From WQUF01 sp031549885 (GTDB taxonomy: Bacteria > Bacillota > Clostridia > Clostridiales > Clostridiaceae), in NCBI GenBank assembly GCA_031549885.1, contig JAVBPD010000033.1:1-64000 (forward strand): DNA of 64,000 bases, written 5' to 3'. The position numbers were made by a program, and so were the translations under genes. How positions within the stretch are numbered: the stretch's first letter is position 1; each line of letters starts with the position of its first letter. The notes beneath the pieces are model-generated. The model saw only the letters and a program-made list of their open reading frames with translations, was not told where the DNA came from and did no database searches. Of the stretch, positions 35,406-43,702 are shown one piece after another.

Positions 35406-36194
35406 ATGTTTTATCAAAGTAGAGACCTTAAAATAGATTATATGAAAACTCGTAAAAACCACACTTGCTATGGCATGGGCATAGGCATTATGGTTTTAGA
35501 TGATGCTTATCCTGGTTTTCCTGGTGATGTAAGAAATGCTAGTGGATTTGGCTATCCTATTCAATATGAAATAGCCGAAGGTGTTGATAATTATACTTTA
35601 GTTTGGGAGCAAGATAAAACACCTTGCAGAGAACCAATTTTAAGAGCTGCAAAGAAACTTGAAAAAATGGGATGTCGTGCTATTGCTGCTGAATGTGGAT
35701 ATTTTGCTTATTTCCAAAAAGATGTTGCAGGCCATGTAGATGTACCTGTATTTATGTCAAGCCTTCTTCAAGTTCCTTTTATACAACAGCTTATAGGGCC
35801 TAAAAATTACGTTGGAATAGTTTGTGCTCAAAAAAGATTTTTAACTGATGTTCATCTTACTAATGTGGGAATTGATTTAAACAGCAACTTCAAAATTGCT
35901 GGAGCTCAAGATGAATATGGCTGCCCTCAATTTGATACTCTATGGGATCATGAAAAAAGGCCAGAAATTCCTGAAAGTTATTACAATAAGTCTGAAGAAG
36001 ATATGATTAAAATATGCAAGGCATTTATTCAAAAAAATCCTGAGATAAAAGCTCTTATGTTAGAATGTACGGGAATGCAGCCTTACGCAAGAGCAATACA
36101 AAGAGAGCTTGACCTTCCAATATTTAGCTGGGGTACTCTTTTAGATTATGCTTATTCAGTTATAAATCATAGAGAGTATTATGGACATATTTAA
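35406..36194 (+). CDS. Aspartate/glutamate racemase-superfamily protein
   Basis: The 262-aa protein has two candidate catalytic cysteines at Cys97 (AAECGYFAY) and Cys221 (LMLECTGMQ), the pair that defines cofactor-free two-base racemases and the related maleate isomerases and decarboxylases. Substrate specificity cannot be read. ATG 35406 with GGAGG. It ends the sigma-54 operon before a strong terminator. A fragment of a paralog lies at 23881-23970 at the far end of the divergent arm, which ties this family to the pathway twice. Confidence 0.82.
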   Translation: MFYQSRDLKIDYMKTRKNHTCYGMGIGIMVLDDAYPGFPGDVRNASGFGYPIQYEIAEGVDNYTLVWEQDKTPCREPILRAAKKLEKMGCRAIAAECGYFAYFQKDVAGHVDVPVFMSSLLQVPFIQQLIGPKNYVGIVCAQKRFLTDVHLTNVGIDLNSNFKIAGAQDEYGCPQFDTLWDHEKRPEIPESYYNKSEEDMIKICKAFIQKNPEIKALMLECTGMQPYARAIQRELDLPIFSWGTLLDYAYSVINHREYYGHI

Positions 36195-36211
36195 ACCTTA
36201 TTTATACCTAC

Positions 36212-36245
36212 AAAAATAAGTGCATAATTATTGCACTTATTTTTT
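36212..36245 (+). terminator. Terminator of the panB operon
   Basis: A perfect stem AAAAATAAGTGCA / TGCACTTATTTTT with a short AT loop ends in T residues, 18 bases after the racemase stop. By symmetry it also serves the convergent pdp side. Confidence 0.88.
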
Positions 36246-36253
36246 ATTGTTAT

Positions 36254-37558
36254 TTATTTTATTATTTCATATATTAATGGAATATCTTTATTATACTCAT
36301 CATCTATAACAAAGCAATTTAAAAAATCATATACCATTTCATTTCCTAACTTAACATTATTTGCATGAATAAAACCAAGCGTTTCACCCTTTAAGACTCT
36401 ATCTCCTCTTTTTTTACGTAGCACAACCCCAACAGCTAAATCAATAATGCTCTCTTTAGTAATCCTTCCAGCACCTAGTTTCATAGCTACATTTCCCACT
36501 TCTTCAGCATGTATTTTAGAAATATATCCATTTTGCTTAGATTTTACTTCAATTACATATTTAGCCTTTGGCATTTTAGAAGTGTCTAAAACTGAAGTTA
36601 AATTTCCACCTTGAGCTTTCACAAATTGTTTAAATTTCTCAAAAGCTTTCCCTGATGATATGCTATCTTTTAATAAATTTCTCGCCTTCTTTTCATCATT
36701 TAGAAAGCCAGAAAGCATTACCATTTGACTCCCTAAAGTTAAACAAAGCTCCATTAAATCCTGAGGACCATGGCCTTTTAAAGTGTCTATAGCTTCTTTA
36801 ACTTCAAGGGCATTTCCTACAGCAAAGCCAAGAGGTTGATCCATATCTGAAATCACTGCTACAGTTTTTCTATTTACCATCTTTCCAATAGAAACCATAG
36901 CTTTTGCAAGCCCCATAGCATCTTCCTTTGTCTTCATAAAAGCACCTTCACCAAGCTTTATATCAAGCACAATTGCATCTGCACCTGAAGCTATTTTTTT
37001 GCTCATGATGCTCGATGCTATTAAAGAAGTATTTTCCACAGTAGCTGTTAAATCTCTAAGGACATATAGCTTCTTATCTGCAGGGGCAAGGTCTCCGGTT
37101 TGGCCTCCCACTACAATTTTTATTTCGTTTACATTTTTGATGAATTTTCCCTTATCCATATTAACATTAAAACCATCAATTGATTCTAATTTATCTATGG
37201 TACCACCAGTATGGCCAAGACCTCTTCCGCTCATTTTAGCTACAGGTATTCCAAGTGATGAAACCATTGGGCCTAAAACTAAAGTAGTTGTATCCCCAAC
37301 ACCACCTGTAGAATGTTTATCAACTTTAATTCCATGAATATCTGAAAGATCTAAAATTTCACCAGAATCCACCATGCTCATGGTTAAATCAGCTGTTTCC
37401 CTTTCATTCATCTTTTTAAAAAATATAGCCATAAGAAGGGCTGATACTTGATAATCTGGTATTTCACCTTTTACATACCCATTTATAAAAAACTCTATTT
37501 CTTGTTTAGATAATTCATTTCCTTCACGTTTCTTAAGTATAATATCGTACATCCTCAT
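36254..37558 (-). CDS. pdp: Pyrimidine-nucleoside phosphorylase
   Basis: The protein is about 434 aa. It carries the thymidine/pyrimidine phosphorylase signature SGRGLGHTGGTIDKLES and the phosphate site VDKHSTGGVGDT, with the C-terminal KKRGDRVLKGETLG domain. It splits uridine or thymidine with phosphate, giving ribose-1-phosphate or deoxyribose-1-phosphate that the next-encoded phosphopentomutase uses. ATG 37558 (MRMYD) lies 7 bases after GAGGTG; the longer frame from 37573 lacks a ribosome site. Last gene of the spoIIM-xerD-deoB-pdp run. Confidence 0.94.
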   Translation of the reverse strand: MRMYDIILKKREGNELSKQEIEFFINGYVKGEIPDYQVSALLMAIFFKKMNERETADLTMSMVDSGEILDLSDIHGIKVDKHSTGGVGDTTTLVLGPMVSSLGIPVAKMSGRGLGHTGGTIDKLESIDGFNVNMDKGKFIKNVNEIKIVVGGQTGDLAPADKKLYVLRDLTATVENTSLIASSIMSKKIASGADAIVLDIKLGEGAFMKTKEDAMGLAKAMVSIGKMVNRKTVAVISDMDQPLGFAVGNALEVKEAIDTLKGHGPQDLMELCLTLGSQMVMLSGFLNDEKKARNLLKDSISSGKAFEKFKQFVKAQGGNLTSVLDTSKMPKAKYVIEVKSKQNGYISKIHAEEVGNVAMKLGAGRITKESIIDLAVGVVLRKKRGDRVLKGETLGFIHANNVKLGNEMVYDFLNCFVIDDEYNKDIPLIYEIIK

Positions 37559-37610
37559 AAACGCGCACCTCAATCTAAATTTTACTTATAAATGTTTAAT
37601 TAAATCTATC

Positions 37611-38783
37611 TTATTGTAATTCATTTAAAAAACTTACTCCATTTAATTCATTTTTCACATTTAAATAATCTAAAATTGTCTTCCCTATATGGCAAAATGA
37701 ATCTCTAGTACCTAAATTAACTTCACCTTTCATGGATTTTGTATATACCAATAAAGGAACATATTCCCTTGAATGGTCAGTGCTTTTAGTTGTAGGATCA
37801 CAACCATGGTCTGCTGTAATTATTAGCAGATCATCATCTTCCATTTTGTTCATAATTTCTAACATTCTTTTATCTGCTTCTATTAAAGCATTGGCATAGC
37901 CTAAAAAATCATTTCTATGACCGTAGAGCATATCAAAATCAACTAAATTAGTAAATATTAATCCATCCTCTTTAAGTTTATCCATACAATTTAATGTTTC
38001 ATCTATGCCATCCATATTGTCTTTAGTATGAACTGCATAGTCAATTCCCTTTTTGTTAAATATATCTTCAATTTTCCCTACAGCAAAGACCTTTTTAGAA
38101 TCTTCATTTATATACTCTAGCATGGTCTTTGTAGGTGGATCTATTGCATAATCCCTTCTATTTGAAGTTCTTTTATAATTTCCACTTGTTCCTATAAAAG
38201 GCCTTGCTATGACTCTTCCTACACATCTATTTCCTACAAGCATTTCTCTAGCTATTTCACACATTTTATAAATTTCATCTAAAGGTATAACATCTTCGTG
38301 GGCAGCTATTTGAAATACGCTATCAGCAGATGTATATACAATAGGAAAGCCAGTTTTAACATGTTCATCTCCAAGATCTTTAATAATTTCTGTTCCTGAA
38401 GCCACAATATTTCCAAGCACAGCTTTTTTATTTATTTTTTCGCAGAATTCTTTAATTATATCTTCACCAAAACCATTTGGATATACATTTAACGGCTCAT
38501 TAAGTATTACACCTGCTATTTCCCAATGACCAGTTATAGTGTCCTTTCCTTTAGATTTTTCAGCGCATCTTCCATATGCTCCCTTTATATTTTGAGAAAC
38601 CTTTAAACAGTTTACACCATGAACTTTTGAAAGTCCCATTTTCTCTAGATTAGGAAGAGAAATTTCAGGAACTTTTTTTGCAATATTGCATAAGGTATTG
38701 CTTCCTTCGTCTTGATAATCTTTAGCATCAGGAAGCTCCCCAACGCCAAAGCTATCAAAGATCATTAATATAGCTCTTTTCAT
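37611..38783 (-). CDS. deoB: Phosphopentomutase
   Basis: The protein is about 390 aa of the alkaline-phosphatase superfamily. It has the N-terminal ILMIFDSFGVGELPDA with the metal Asp, the substrate region GKDTITGHWEI, and metal ligands in FDMLYGHRNDF and ITADHGCDPTT. It interconverts ribose-1-phosphate and ribose-5-phosphate (and the deoxy forms). ATG 38783 is preferred, after AGGTG; an in-frame GTG at 38795 is within the ribosome site. Linked to pdp and xerD as in many Firmicutes. Confidence 0.95.
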   Translation of the reverse strand: MKRAILMIFDSFGVGELPDAKDYQDEGSNTLCNIAKKVPEISLPNLEKMGLSKVHGVNCLKVSQNIKGAYGRCAEKSKGKDTITGHWEIAGVILNEPLNVYPNGFGEDIIKEFCEKINKKAVLGNIVASGTEIIKDLGDEHVKTGFPIVYTSADSVFQIAAHEDVIPLDEIYKMCEIAREMLVGNRCVGRVIARPFIGTSGNYKRTSNRRDYAIDPPTKTMLEYINEDSKKVFAVGKIEDIFNKKGIDYAVHTKDNMDGIDETLNCMDKLKEDGLIFTNLVDFDMLYGHRNDFLGYANALIEADKRMLEIMNKMEDDDLLIITADHGCDPTTKSTDHSREYVPLLVYTKSMKGEVNLGTRDSFCHIGKTILDYLNVKNELNGVSFLNELQ

Positions 38784-38802
38784 ACATTTGTTCACCTTTC
38801 TA

Positions 38803-39681
38803 TTATGCTCTTGGGTGCGTTTTCATATAGACATCTGCTATCCTACTCTTTTTAGATATAAGAGAATATATTTGAGTTGTATTCATATCTTTATGCCCTA
38901 AAAGCTCCTGTACTGTCTTTATATCAGCACCATTTTGTATTAAGTGTACTGCAAAAGAATGTCTTAAGCAATAAGGATCTATTTTTTTATATATGCCAGT
39001 ATTGTCTGCATATTCTTTAACAAGCTTCCAGAAGCCTTGTCTTGTCATTGGAAATCCCTTTAAATTTAAAAATAGATAATTGTATTTGTGTATGTTTATT
39101 TCATCTCTAATTTTTAAATACTCAAGCATAAACTTTACTGCATAAGATCCTATGGGTATTATTCTCTCTTGACTTTTACTTCCATTTGCTACGCAATAAT
39201 TTAATTTTAAATTTATGTCATCCATTCTAATATTTAAAAGCTCTGTAACCCTCATTCCAGATGCATAAATTAGTTCAAGCATAGCCTTGTCTCTTATGCC
39301 CTTTGTTGTAGTCATATCTGGTGCACTTAAAAGTTTATTTACCTCTTCTACTGTAAGTATTTCAGGGAGTTTTCTATTTACTTTAGGTATTTCATAATTC
39401 ACTGTAGGATTATATAGTAAATATTTGTTCTTTGTAAGAAATTTATAAAAATTTCTTATTGATATAATATTTCTTACTATTGAAGAATTGGCCATGTTTT
39501 TTTTGGATAACTCCTGAAAATATGCCCTGATTATTTCATCATCTACAACATCAATGGTTAAGCTTCTTTTATTTAAATATTTGTAAAACCTTTCTATATC
39601 CCTTCTGTATGCGTCAAAAGTATTGTGACTTAACTTTTTCCTTTTTATATCTTCTAAAAACCTCTCTAAAAAAATATCCAT
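38803..39681 (-). CDS. xerD: Tyrosine recombinase XerD-like
   Basis: The protein is about 292 aa, with an N-terminal SAM-like DNA-binding domain and a C-terminal catalytic domain. Visible active residues are Arg in ASGMRVTELL, Lys in SKSQER, Arg in CLRHSF, His in LLGHKDM and the nucleophile Tyr in TTQIYSL. The usual His of the HxxR box is Tyr here (DPYCLRH). It resolves chromosome dimers with XerC at dif. ATG 39681 is set by GGGGGTG; the longer frame from 39708 is upstream of that site. Position after spoIIM matches the Bacillus order. Confidence 0.88.
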   Translation of the reverse strand: MDIFLERFLEDIKRKKLSHNTFDAYRRDIERFYKYLNKRSLTIDVVDDEIIRAYFQELSKKNMANSSIVRNIISIRNFYKFLTKNKYLLYNPTVNYEIPKVNRKLPEILTVEEVNKLLSAPDMTTTKGIRDKAMLELIYASGMRVTELLNIRMDDINLKLNYCVANGSKSQERIIPIGSYAVKFMLEYLKIRDEINIHKYNYLFLNLKGFPMTRQGFWKLVKEYADNTGIYKKIDPYCLRHSFAVHLIQNGADIKTVQELLGHKDMNTTQIYSLISKKSRIADVYMKTHPRA

Positions 39682-39710
39682 TATGCACCCCCTACAAATA
39701 CAAAACAAAA

Positions 39711-40313
39711 TTAAAAAATAATAGGTAATATATATCCCTCAAGAAGTGCTTCAATAAAACAAAAAATCATAACTGTTATATAACAACTGGCATTTTTTAT
39801 AATTCTATTCTTTAAATTTTCTTTTGATAGCTTTTCACTTTTTCCTTTAGAAATATTTAAAGACGATTTAAGAGAAAACACAGCAGCAACTAATAAACAT
39901 GAAAATATAAAAATATTTTGTAATATCAAAAGCACCATTATTTTATAAAAACCTGGTTCAACATTTAAGTTTGCAACAAAAGCTAATGTAAATCCAAACG
40001 AGAATCCCTTTAAAAATAAAATAGTTATTATTATAGGCACTCCTATAAAAGTTAAACCAGATATCCATATAGCTAAAATCATTAGTAGATTACTTTTAAA
40101 AGCATCTGCAAAAACCAAACTGCCATTATTATTTAGTGTTCCATCCCAATTCATAAATTTTTTAACTTGTGTTATAGAATTTTCATCAAGTGGTGATAAT
40201 TTAAAAAATTTATAACCAATAATTACTGATATTACTACTATAGTTGCTGATATTAAATAATAAATATAATTACTCTTAATGTGCTTAACTATCTTTTCAA
40301 AAGTGTTCTTCAA
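39711..40313 (-). CDS. spoIIM: Stage II sporulation protein M
   Basis: The 200-aa membrane protein has four to five helices with the DUF95/SpoIIM pattern; the FADAFKSNLLMILAIWISG region and the GFTLAFVA helix are characteristic. With SpoIID and SpoIIP it drives septal peptidoglycan removal and engulfment in the mother cell. It is the first gene of the run leading to xerD, deoB and pdp, and identifies the host as an endospore former or a descendant of one. Confidence 0.92.
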   Translation of the reverse strand: MKNTFEKIVKHIKSNYIYYLISATIVVISVIIGYKFFKLSPLDENSITQVKKFMNWDGTLNNNGSLVFADAFKSNLLMILAIWISGLTFIGVPIIITILFLKGFSFGFTLAFVANLNVEPGFYKIMVLLILQNIFIFSCLLVAAVFSLKSSLNISKGKSEKLSKENLKNRIIKNASCYITVMIFCFIEALLEGYILPIIF

Positions 40314-40460
40314 TTTAACTCCCCCTTACACTCTTTACATATTTATGAATCTTAAACTGTTTATATTCTTATGGAAACAAAAGCTTACCAAAAATTAAAT
40401 GAATCTATTAAAAATTTTATTAATTTACAATTAAGACTTTATATATAATTATTGTTATAG

Positions 40461-40505
40461 TATAATGGCACTCATAAAAGCTTTATTGCTTTTAAGAGTT
40501 TTTTT
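40461..40505 (+). promoter_or_regulatory. Rubredoxin promoter and leader hairpin with T-run
   Basis: A TATAAT at 40461-40466 is followed at once by ACTCATAAAAGC (40470-40481), which pairs with GCTTTTAAGAGT (40488-40499, 11 of 12), then seven T residues and the GGAGG ribosome site (40506-40510). The start of transcription should fall at the base of the hairpin. It looks like an intrinsic terminator placed directly in the leader, or a 5' stabilising stem. Confidence 0.5.
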
Positions 40506-40517
40506 GGAGGTAATTAT

Positions 40518-40682
40518 ATGAAAAAATACGTTTGCCTTGTATGTGGATATGTATATGACCCAGAGCTAGGCGACCCTGACAATGATATAGAACCAGGTAC
40601 TTCTTTCGAAAGCTTACCTGATGATTGGGTTTGCCCTCTTTGTGCCGTTGGCAAAGAAGAGTTTGAGGAAGAAGAAGAATAA
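40518..40682 (+). CDS. Rubredoxin
   Basis: This 54-aa protein begins MKKYVCLVCGYVYDPE and has the second iron-binding pair in WVCPLCAVGK. Together the two CxxCG/CxxC pairs hold one Fe(Cys)4 centre. The acidic C-terminus (EEEFE-type) is normal for clostridial rubredoxins. It carries electrons to oxygen- or peroxide-detoxifying enzymes or oxidoreductases in the cytoplasm. Strong GGAGG ribosome site, own promoter and own terminator indicate a highly expressed monocistronic gene. Confidence 0.96.
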   Translation: MKKYVCLVCGYVYDPELGDPDNDIEPGTSFESLPDDWVCPLCAVGKEEFEEEEE

Positions 40683-40703
40683 AAAGGGCATAGCCCTTTT
40701 TTA
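40682..40703 (+). terminator. Rubredoxin terminator
   Basis: AAAAAGGGC / GCCCTTTTTT stem with a three-base loop and a T-run starts at the rubredoxin stop codon. Confidence 0.9.
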
Positions 40704-40808
40704 TTTTTTAGAATATTATACTTTTAATAGTTGTATTTTAACTACATATTTTTCTATTTTTTTAATCTTTATTTTTAAATAAATTATCTATTATTTATTT
40801 AAAACATA

Positions 40809-40837
40809 TTGTATAGCTTTTCATAAAGTGATACTAT
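40809..40837 (+). promoter_or_regulatory. Sigma-A-like promoter of the transporter-MttB3 cassette
   Basis: TTGTAT (40809-40814), a 17-base spacer and TACTAT (40832-40837) lie about 70 bases before the transporter ATG. No sigma-54 match was found in this gap. Confidence 0.5.
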
Positions 40838-40904
40838 TTTAATAAAAATCCACACAACTAAAATCTAATTTCATTAATTTTTTTAAATATGAAGGAGGAG
40901 TAAA

Positions 40905-41912
40905 ATGAATAGCATTCAAAATGCATTGCTGAACAAAAACATTGGTTATGCAAAAAAAGGTGTTATTATAGGCGCTATTGCTGGTATGCTATGGGGCCTT
41001 GGTGGTATCATAATTTCAGTTGCCTTTTCAAAAGATCCTTTTCTATCTTTTTCAAACCTTAGCCTATACATCGTTCCCCTTGTTGGTGCTTGCTTAACAG
41101 ATAGCATTAGTGGTATTTCTACTTTAATCATGAATATTGTAGGTGGTAAAGCTAAAGAGTATACTCGAGTAGTCAAAACCAAGCCAGGAAAATTCATTAT
41201 AATAGCCTCAATCTTTGGAGGGCCAATGGCAATGAGTGGTTATTATATTGGACTGTATCTAGCTGGTCCATTTTACACAATGGCCATCACTGCTCTTTAT
41301 CCTGCTGTTGGAGCCATACTTTCTAGAATATTTCTAAAAGAAAAAATCAGCAGAAATGCTTGGCTTGGTATATTCTTATGTATAATTGGTGCCATAATTG
41401 TTAGCTATGTAGTTCCCACAGGCACTTATCCTCATTTTTATCTAGGTATTACAGCTTGTTTTCTTGCCACAATTGGCTGGGGACTTGAGGGTGTTATATG
41501 TGCCTATGGTATGGATTTAGTTGATCCAAACATTGCTATTGGTATACGTTGGTTCACATCATTTATCGTTTATTTCATTGCAGTTCTTCCATTTGTAGCT
41601 GGCATTGGTCTTTCTGGTTATGCATTATTTTTCACAGCCTTTTCATCATCTACCATTTTAATCCTAATTGCCGCTGCTGTTGTTAATGCCGTATCTTATT
41701 TCTGGTATTACAAATCTATTAACATGAGCGGTGTTTCTAGGGCATTAGCACTTATGATCACATATGCGCTTTGGGGCATCATATTTGGTTGGATTATCAC
41801 TGGTTCAGCTAATATCACATTTAATATCGTTATTGGTGCTATAATCATCGTCGCTGGTGCACTTCTTGTAGCTGGAAAGCCAAGTGATCTAATCAAAATT
41901 CGAGATAATTAA
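40905..41912 (+). CDS. EamA/DMT-family transporter
   Basis: The 335-aa protein has ten predicted transmembrane helices in two repeated five-helix halves, the drug/metabolite transporter plan. It has a longer than usual loop after helix 2 (around residues 65-95). It probably exports or imports an amino-acid-like or quaternary compound; the cargo is inferred only from its partner MttB gene. ATG after a strong AAGGAGGAG. It heads a three-gene cassette that by eye has less A/T at third codon positions than its neighbours, which hints at separate origin. Confidence 0.85.
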   Translation: MNSIQNALLNKNIGYAKKGVIIGAIAGMLWGLGGIIISVAFSKDPFLSFSNLSLYIVPLVGACLTDSISGISTLIMNIVGGKAKEYTRVVKTKPGKFIIIASIFGGPMAMSGYYIGLYLAGPFYTMAITALYPAVGAILSRIFLKEKISRNAWLGIFLCIIGAIIVSYVVPTGTYPHFYLGITACFLATIGWGLEGVICAYGMDLVDPNIAIGIRWFTSFIVYFIAVLPFVAGIGLSGYALFFTAFSSSTILILIAAAVVNAVSYFWYYKSINMSGVSRALALMITYALWGIIFGWIITGSANITFNIVIGAIIIVAGALLVAGKPSDLIKIRDN

Positions 41913-41925
41913 GGAGGAAATATTT

Positions 41926-42237
41926 TTGAAAACAAAATTGCCCTTACGTTTTTCAATTCTACAATTACTTATCAAAGAATCTGAAGGTCTTACCCCGGAA
42001 CAATTATTTCATAAGCTTAAAGATTCATACCCCAATGAAAAACAGTGCCAGCCTAATACAATTGACGAACACCTAATGTCTATGAAAGGCGTTGGTCTTA
42101 TAGATGTGAAAAGTGCCATCTTTGATGGTAATAATCAATTAATTAGCACCTATATCATCACAGATTATGGAATAGCTAGATTAACAAAATACGTGAAGCT
42201 CGCAACTATTAATATGCCACAAAATCAAAAATTTTAG
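41926..42237 (+). CDS. Small winged-helix-like regulatory protein (hypothetical)
   Basis: The 103-aa soluble protein is consistent with a small winged helix: RFSILQLLIKESEGLTPEQLF as first helices, then a recognition-helix-like NTIDEHLMSMKGVGLIDV and a beta-wing segment (STYIITDYGIARL). I do not recognise a named family. TTG start at 41926 after AAGGAGG. Lying between the transporter and MttB3 genes with gaps of 13 and 11 bases, it may autoregulate the cassette. Confidence 0.65.
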   Translation: MKTKLPLRFSILQLLIKESEGLTPEQLFHKLKDSYPNEKQCQPNTIDEHLMSMKGVGLIDVKSAIFDGNNQLISTYIITDYGIARLTKYVKLATINMPQNQKF

Positions 42238-42248
42238 AGGAGGTTCTC

Positions 42249-43643
42249 ATGCTAAATAAAGATCAAATAGATAATATTTATGAATTAGCATTAAATACCT
42301 TAGAGAAAGTTGGTATTGTATTTGACACAAAAAAGTCACTAGCTGCTTTTAAAAATCATGGTTTTGAGGTCATTGGAAACCGAGTTTATATGTCTTCTAA
42401 TAAGGTAGAAGAATATCTTGAATTAATGCCTAAATACACCTATCCACAAAGTGAAAAAAAGATTGTTCGAGCAACAACTCCATTTTTAAATTCACCAGCA
42501 TTATATGATGATGAAACGAAAAAATTCCGAAGAACAACACTTAAAGATGTCATTAAAGCTCATATTCTTTCAGAAACTTCTGAGCTATACGAATTTGCCA
42601 ATCCAAGCCTTATTGACCCTTTCGATCTTGATTGTGATGACAGCTATGCTTCTCAAATAGCTTTAACTCTTCGATATACCACTAAACCACTGAATATAGG
42701 CATACGTGCCACTATCAATTGTACCAAAGATGGCAAAGTATATGAAAGCGCTAAACGAACTTTAAAAATGATAAAAGATTTCTATGGACGCAAAGATGAA
42801 ATCGTTTGTTATCAAGGTTTATGTCCTATGTCTCCTCTTGCTTATGATGTGGAATGTTTGGAGAACCTTGATGCGCTCATGGAAGAGGCGCAAGGTATTG
42901 TTTTATTTCCATGTACAATGTCTTATGTGACGGGACCTGAGACATTGATGGGCGTTGTTGTGCATGATGTTGCTCTATGTCTAGCTGGCATTATTTACGT
43001 GCAAATGTTTTCACCAGGTACAGAAGTATCAATGTGCAGCTTCTCCACTATGTCTGATATCAGGACACTTCAGCCTTCCTATGGCTCTACTGAATATATG
43101 CATTTACAGGTTATGTTTTTTGAAATTTGCAAACAACTTGGAATCAATTGCACTGTCTGTGGTATCACCTGTGATAATCTTGATGTAGATTTTCAAGCAG
43201 GTTCAGAATCTATGCTTACAGCTTCTTTGCCATTTTCACTAACTGAAATTAGTGATGTTTGGTGTTATCCAGGCAGTATGGCAGGTTTTGCTGGTGCAAG
43301 CTTTAAGAAACTTATTTTGGATGAGGATATTATCCGTTGCCTTAATAAAGGGCTTAACCCAAAATATGAATTAGATTCAAATCTTTTAGAAAAACTTGAA
43401 ACAACTAAAAAGAAAAGTGGTTTTCTAAAAATTGGCAAAATGAATTTATACCGCCATGATCATTATTTGTCGGATACCTTCACTAAAAAGAGCATAAATT
43501 CTGGAGCTGCTACAAATGAGGCTGATATCGATAATGCAGTAAAGAAAATAATTGACCATAGACTTTCTATATACAAAGAACCTGATTTAACACGTGAACA
43601 ACTTAATATTTTGAGTCCATATCTTCCAACAGAGTTTAGATAA
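42249..43643 (+). CDS. MttB-superfamily methyltransferase 3 (divergent)
   Basis: The 464-aa protein has the MttB barrel layout (TLEKVGIVFD start, LFPCTMSYVTGPETLMG mid-region, AGSESMLTASLPFSLTE in the second half), but many blocks differ from the other two MttB proteins here. No amber codon. The cassette has no corrinoid protein or MtrH-like enzyme of its own, so it must borrow that from the 30-kb locus or another locus, or have lost methyl-transfer function. ATG after GAGGAGG. Ends at a strong terminator. Confidence 0.85.
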   Translation: MLNKDQIDNIYELALNTLEKVGIVFDTKKSLAAFKNHGFEVIGNRVYMSSNKVEEYLELMPKYTYPQSEKKIVRATTPFLNSPALYDDETKKFRRTTLKDVIKAHILSETSELYEFANPSLIDPFDLDCDDSYASQIALTLRYTTKPLNIGIRATINCTKDGKVYESAKRTLKMIKDFYGRKDEIVCYQGLCPMSPLAYDVECLENLDALMEEAQGIVLFPCTMSYVTGPETLMGVVVHDVALCLAGIIYVQMFSPGTEVSMCSFSTMSDIRTLQPSYGSTEYMHLQVMFFEICKQLGINCTVCGITCDNLDVDFQAGSESMLTASLPFSLTEISDVWCYPGSMAGFAGASFKKLILDEDIIRCLNKGLNPKYELDSNLLEKLETTKKKSGFLKIGKMNLYRHDHYLSDTFTKKSINSGAATNEADIDNAVKKIIDHRLSIYKEPDLTREQLNILSPYLPTEFR

Positions 43644-43659
43644 TATAATTCTTAATAGT

Positions 43660-43697
43660 AAAAGCTGATTCCCAAACTAAAAAGGAATCAGCTTTTT
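43660..43697. terminator. Bidirectional terminator
   Basis: AAAAGCTGATTCC (43660-43672) pairs perfectly with GGAATCAGCTTTT (43684-43696), with T-runs on both strands, between convergent mttB3 and the hydrolase gene. Confidence 0.93.
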
Positions 43698-43702
43698 AAA
43701 AC

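Noticed and set aside
31477..43643. Possible pyrrolysine system around the three MttB genes
   Set aside because: None of the three reading frames contains an in-frame amber codon, and no pylT or pylS-like sequence was seen.
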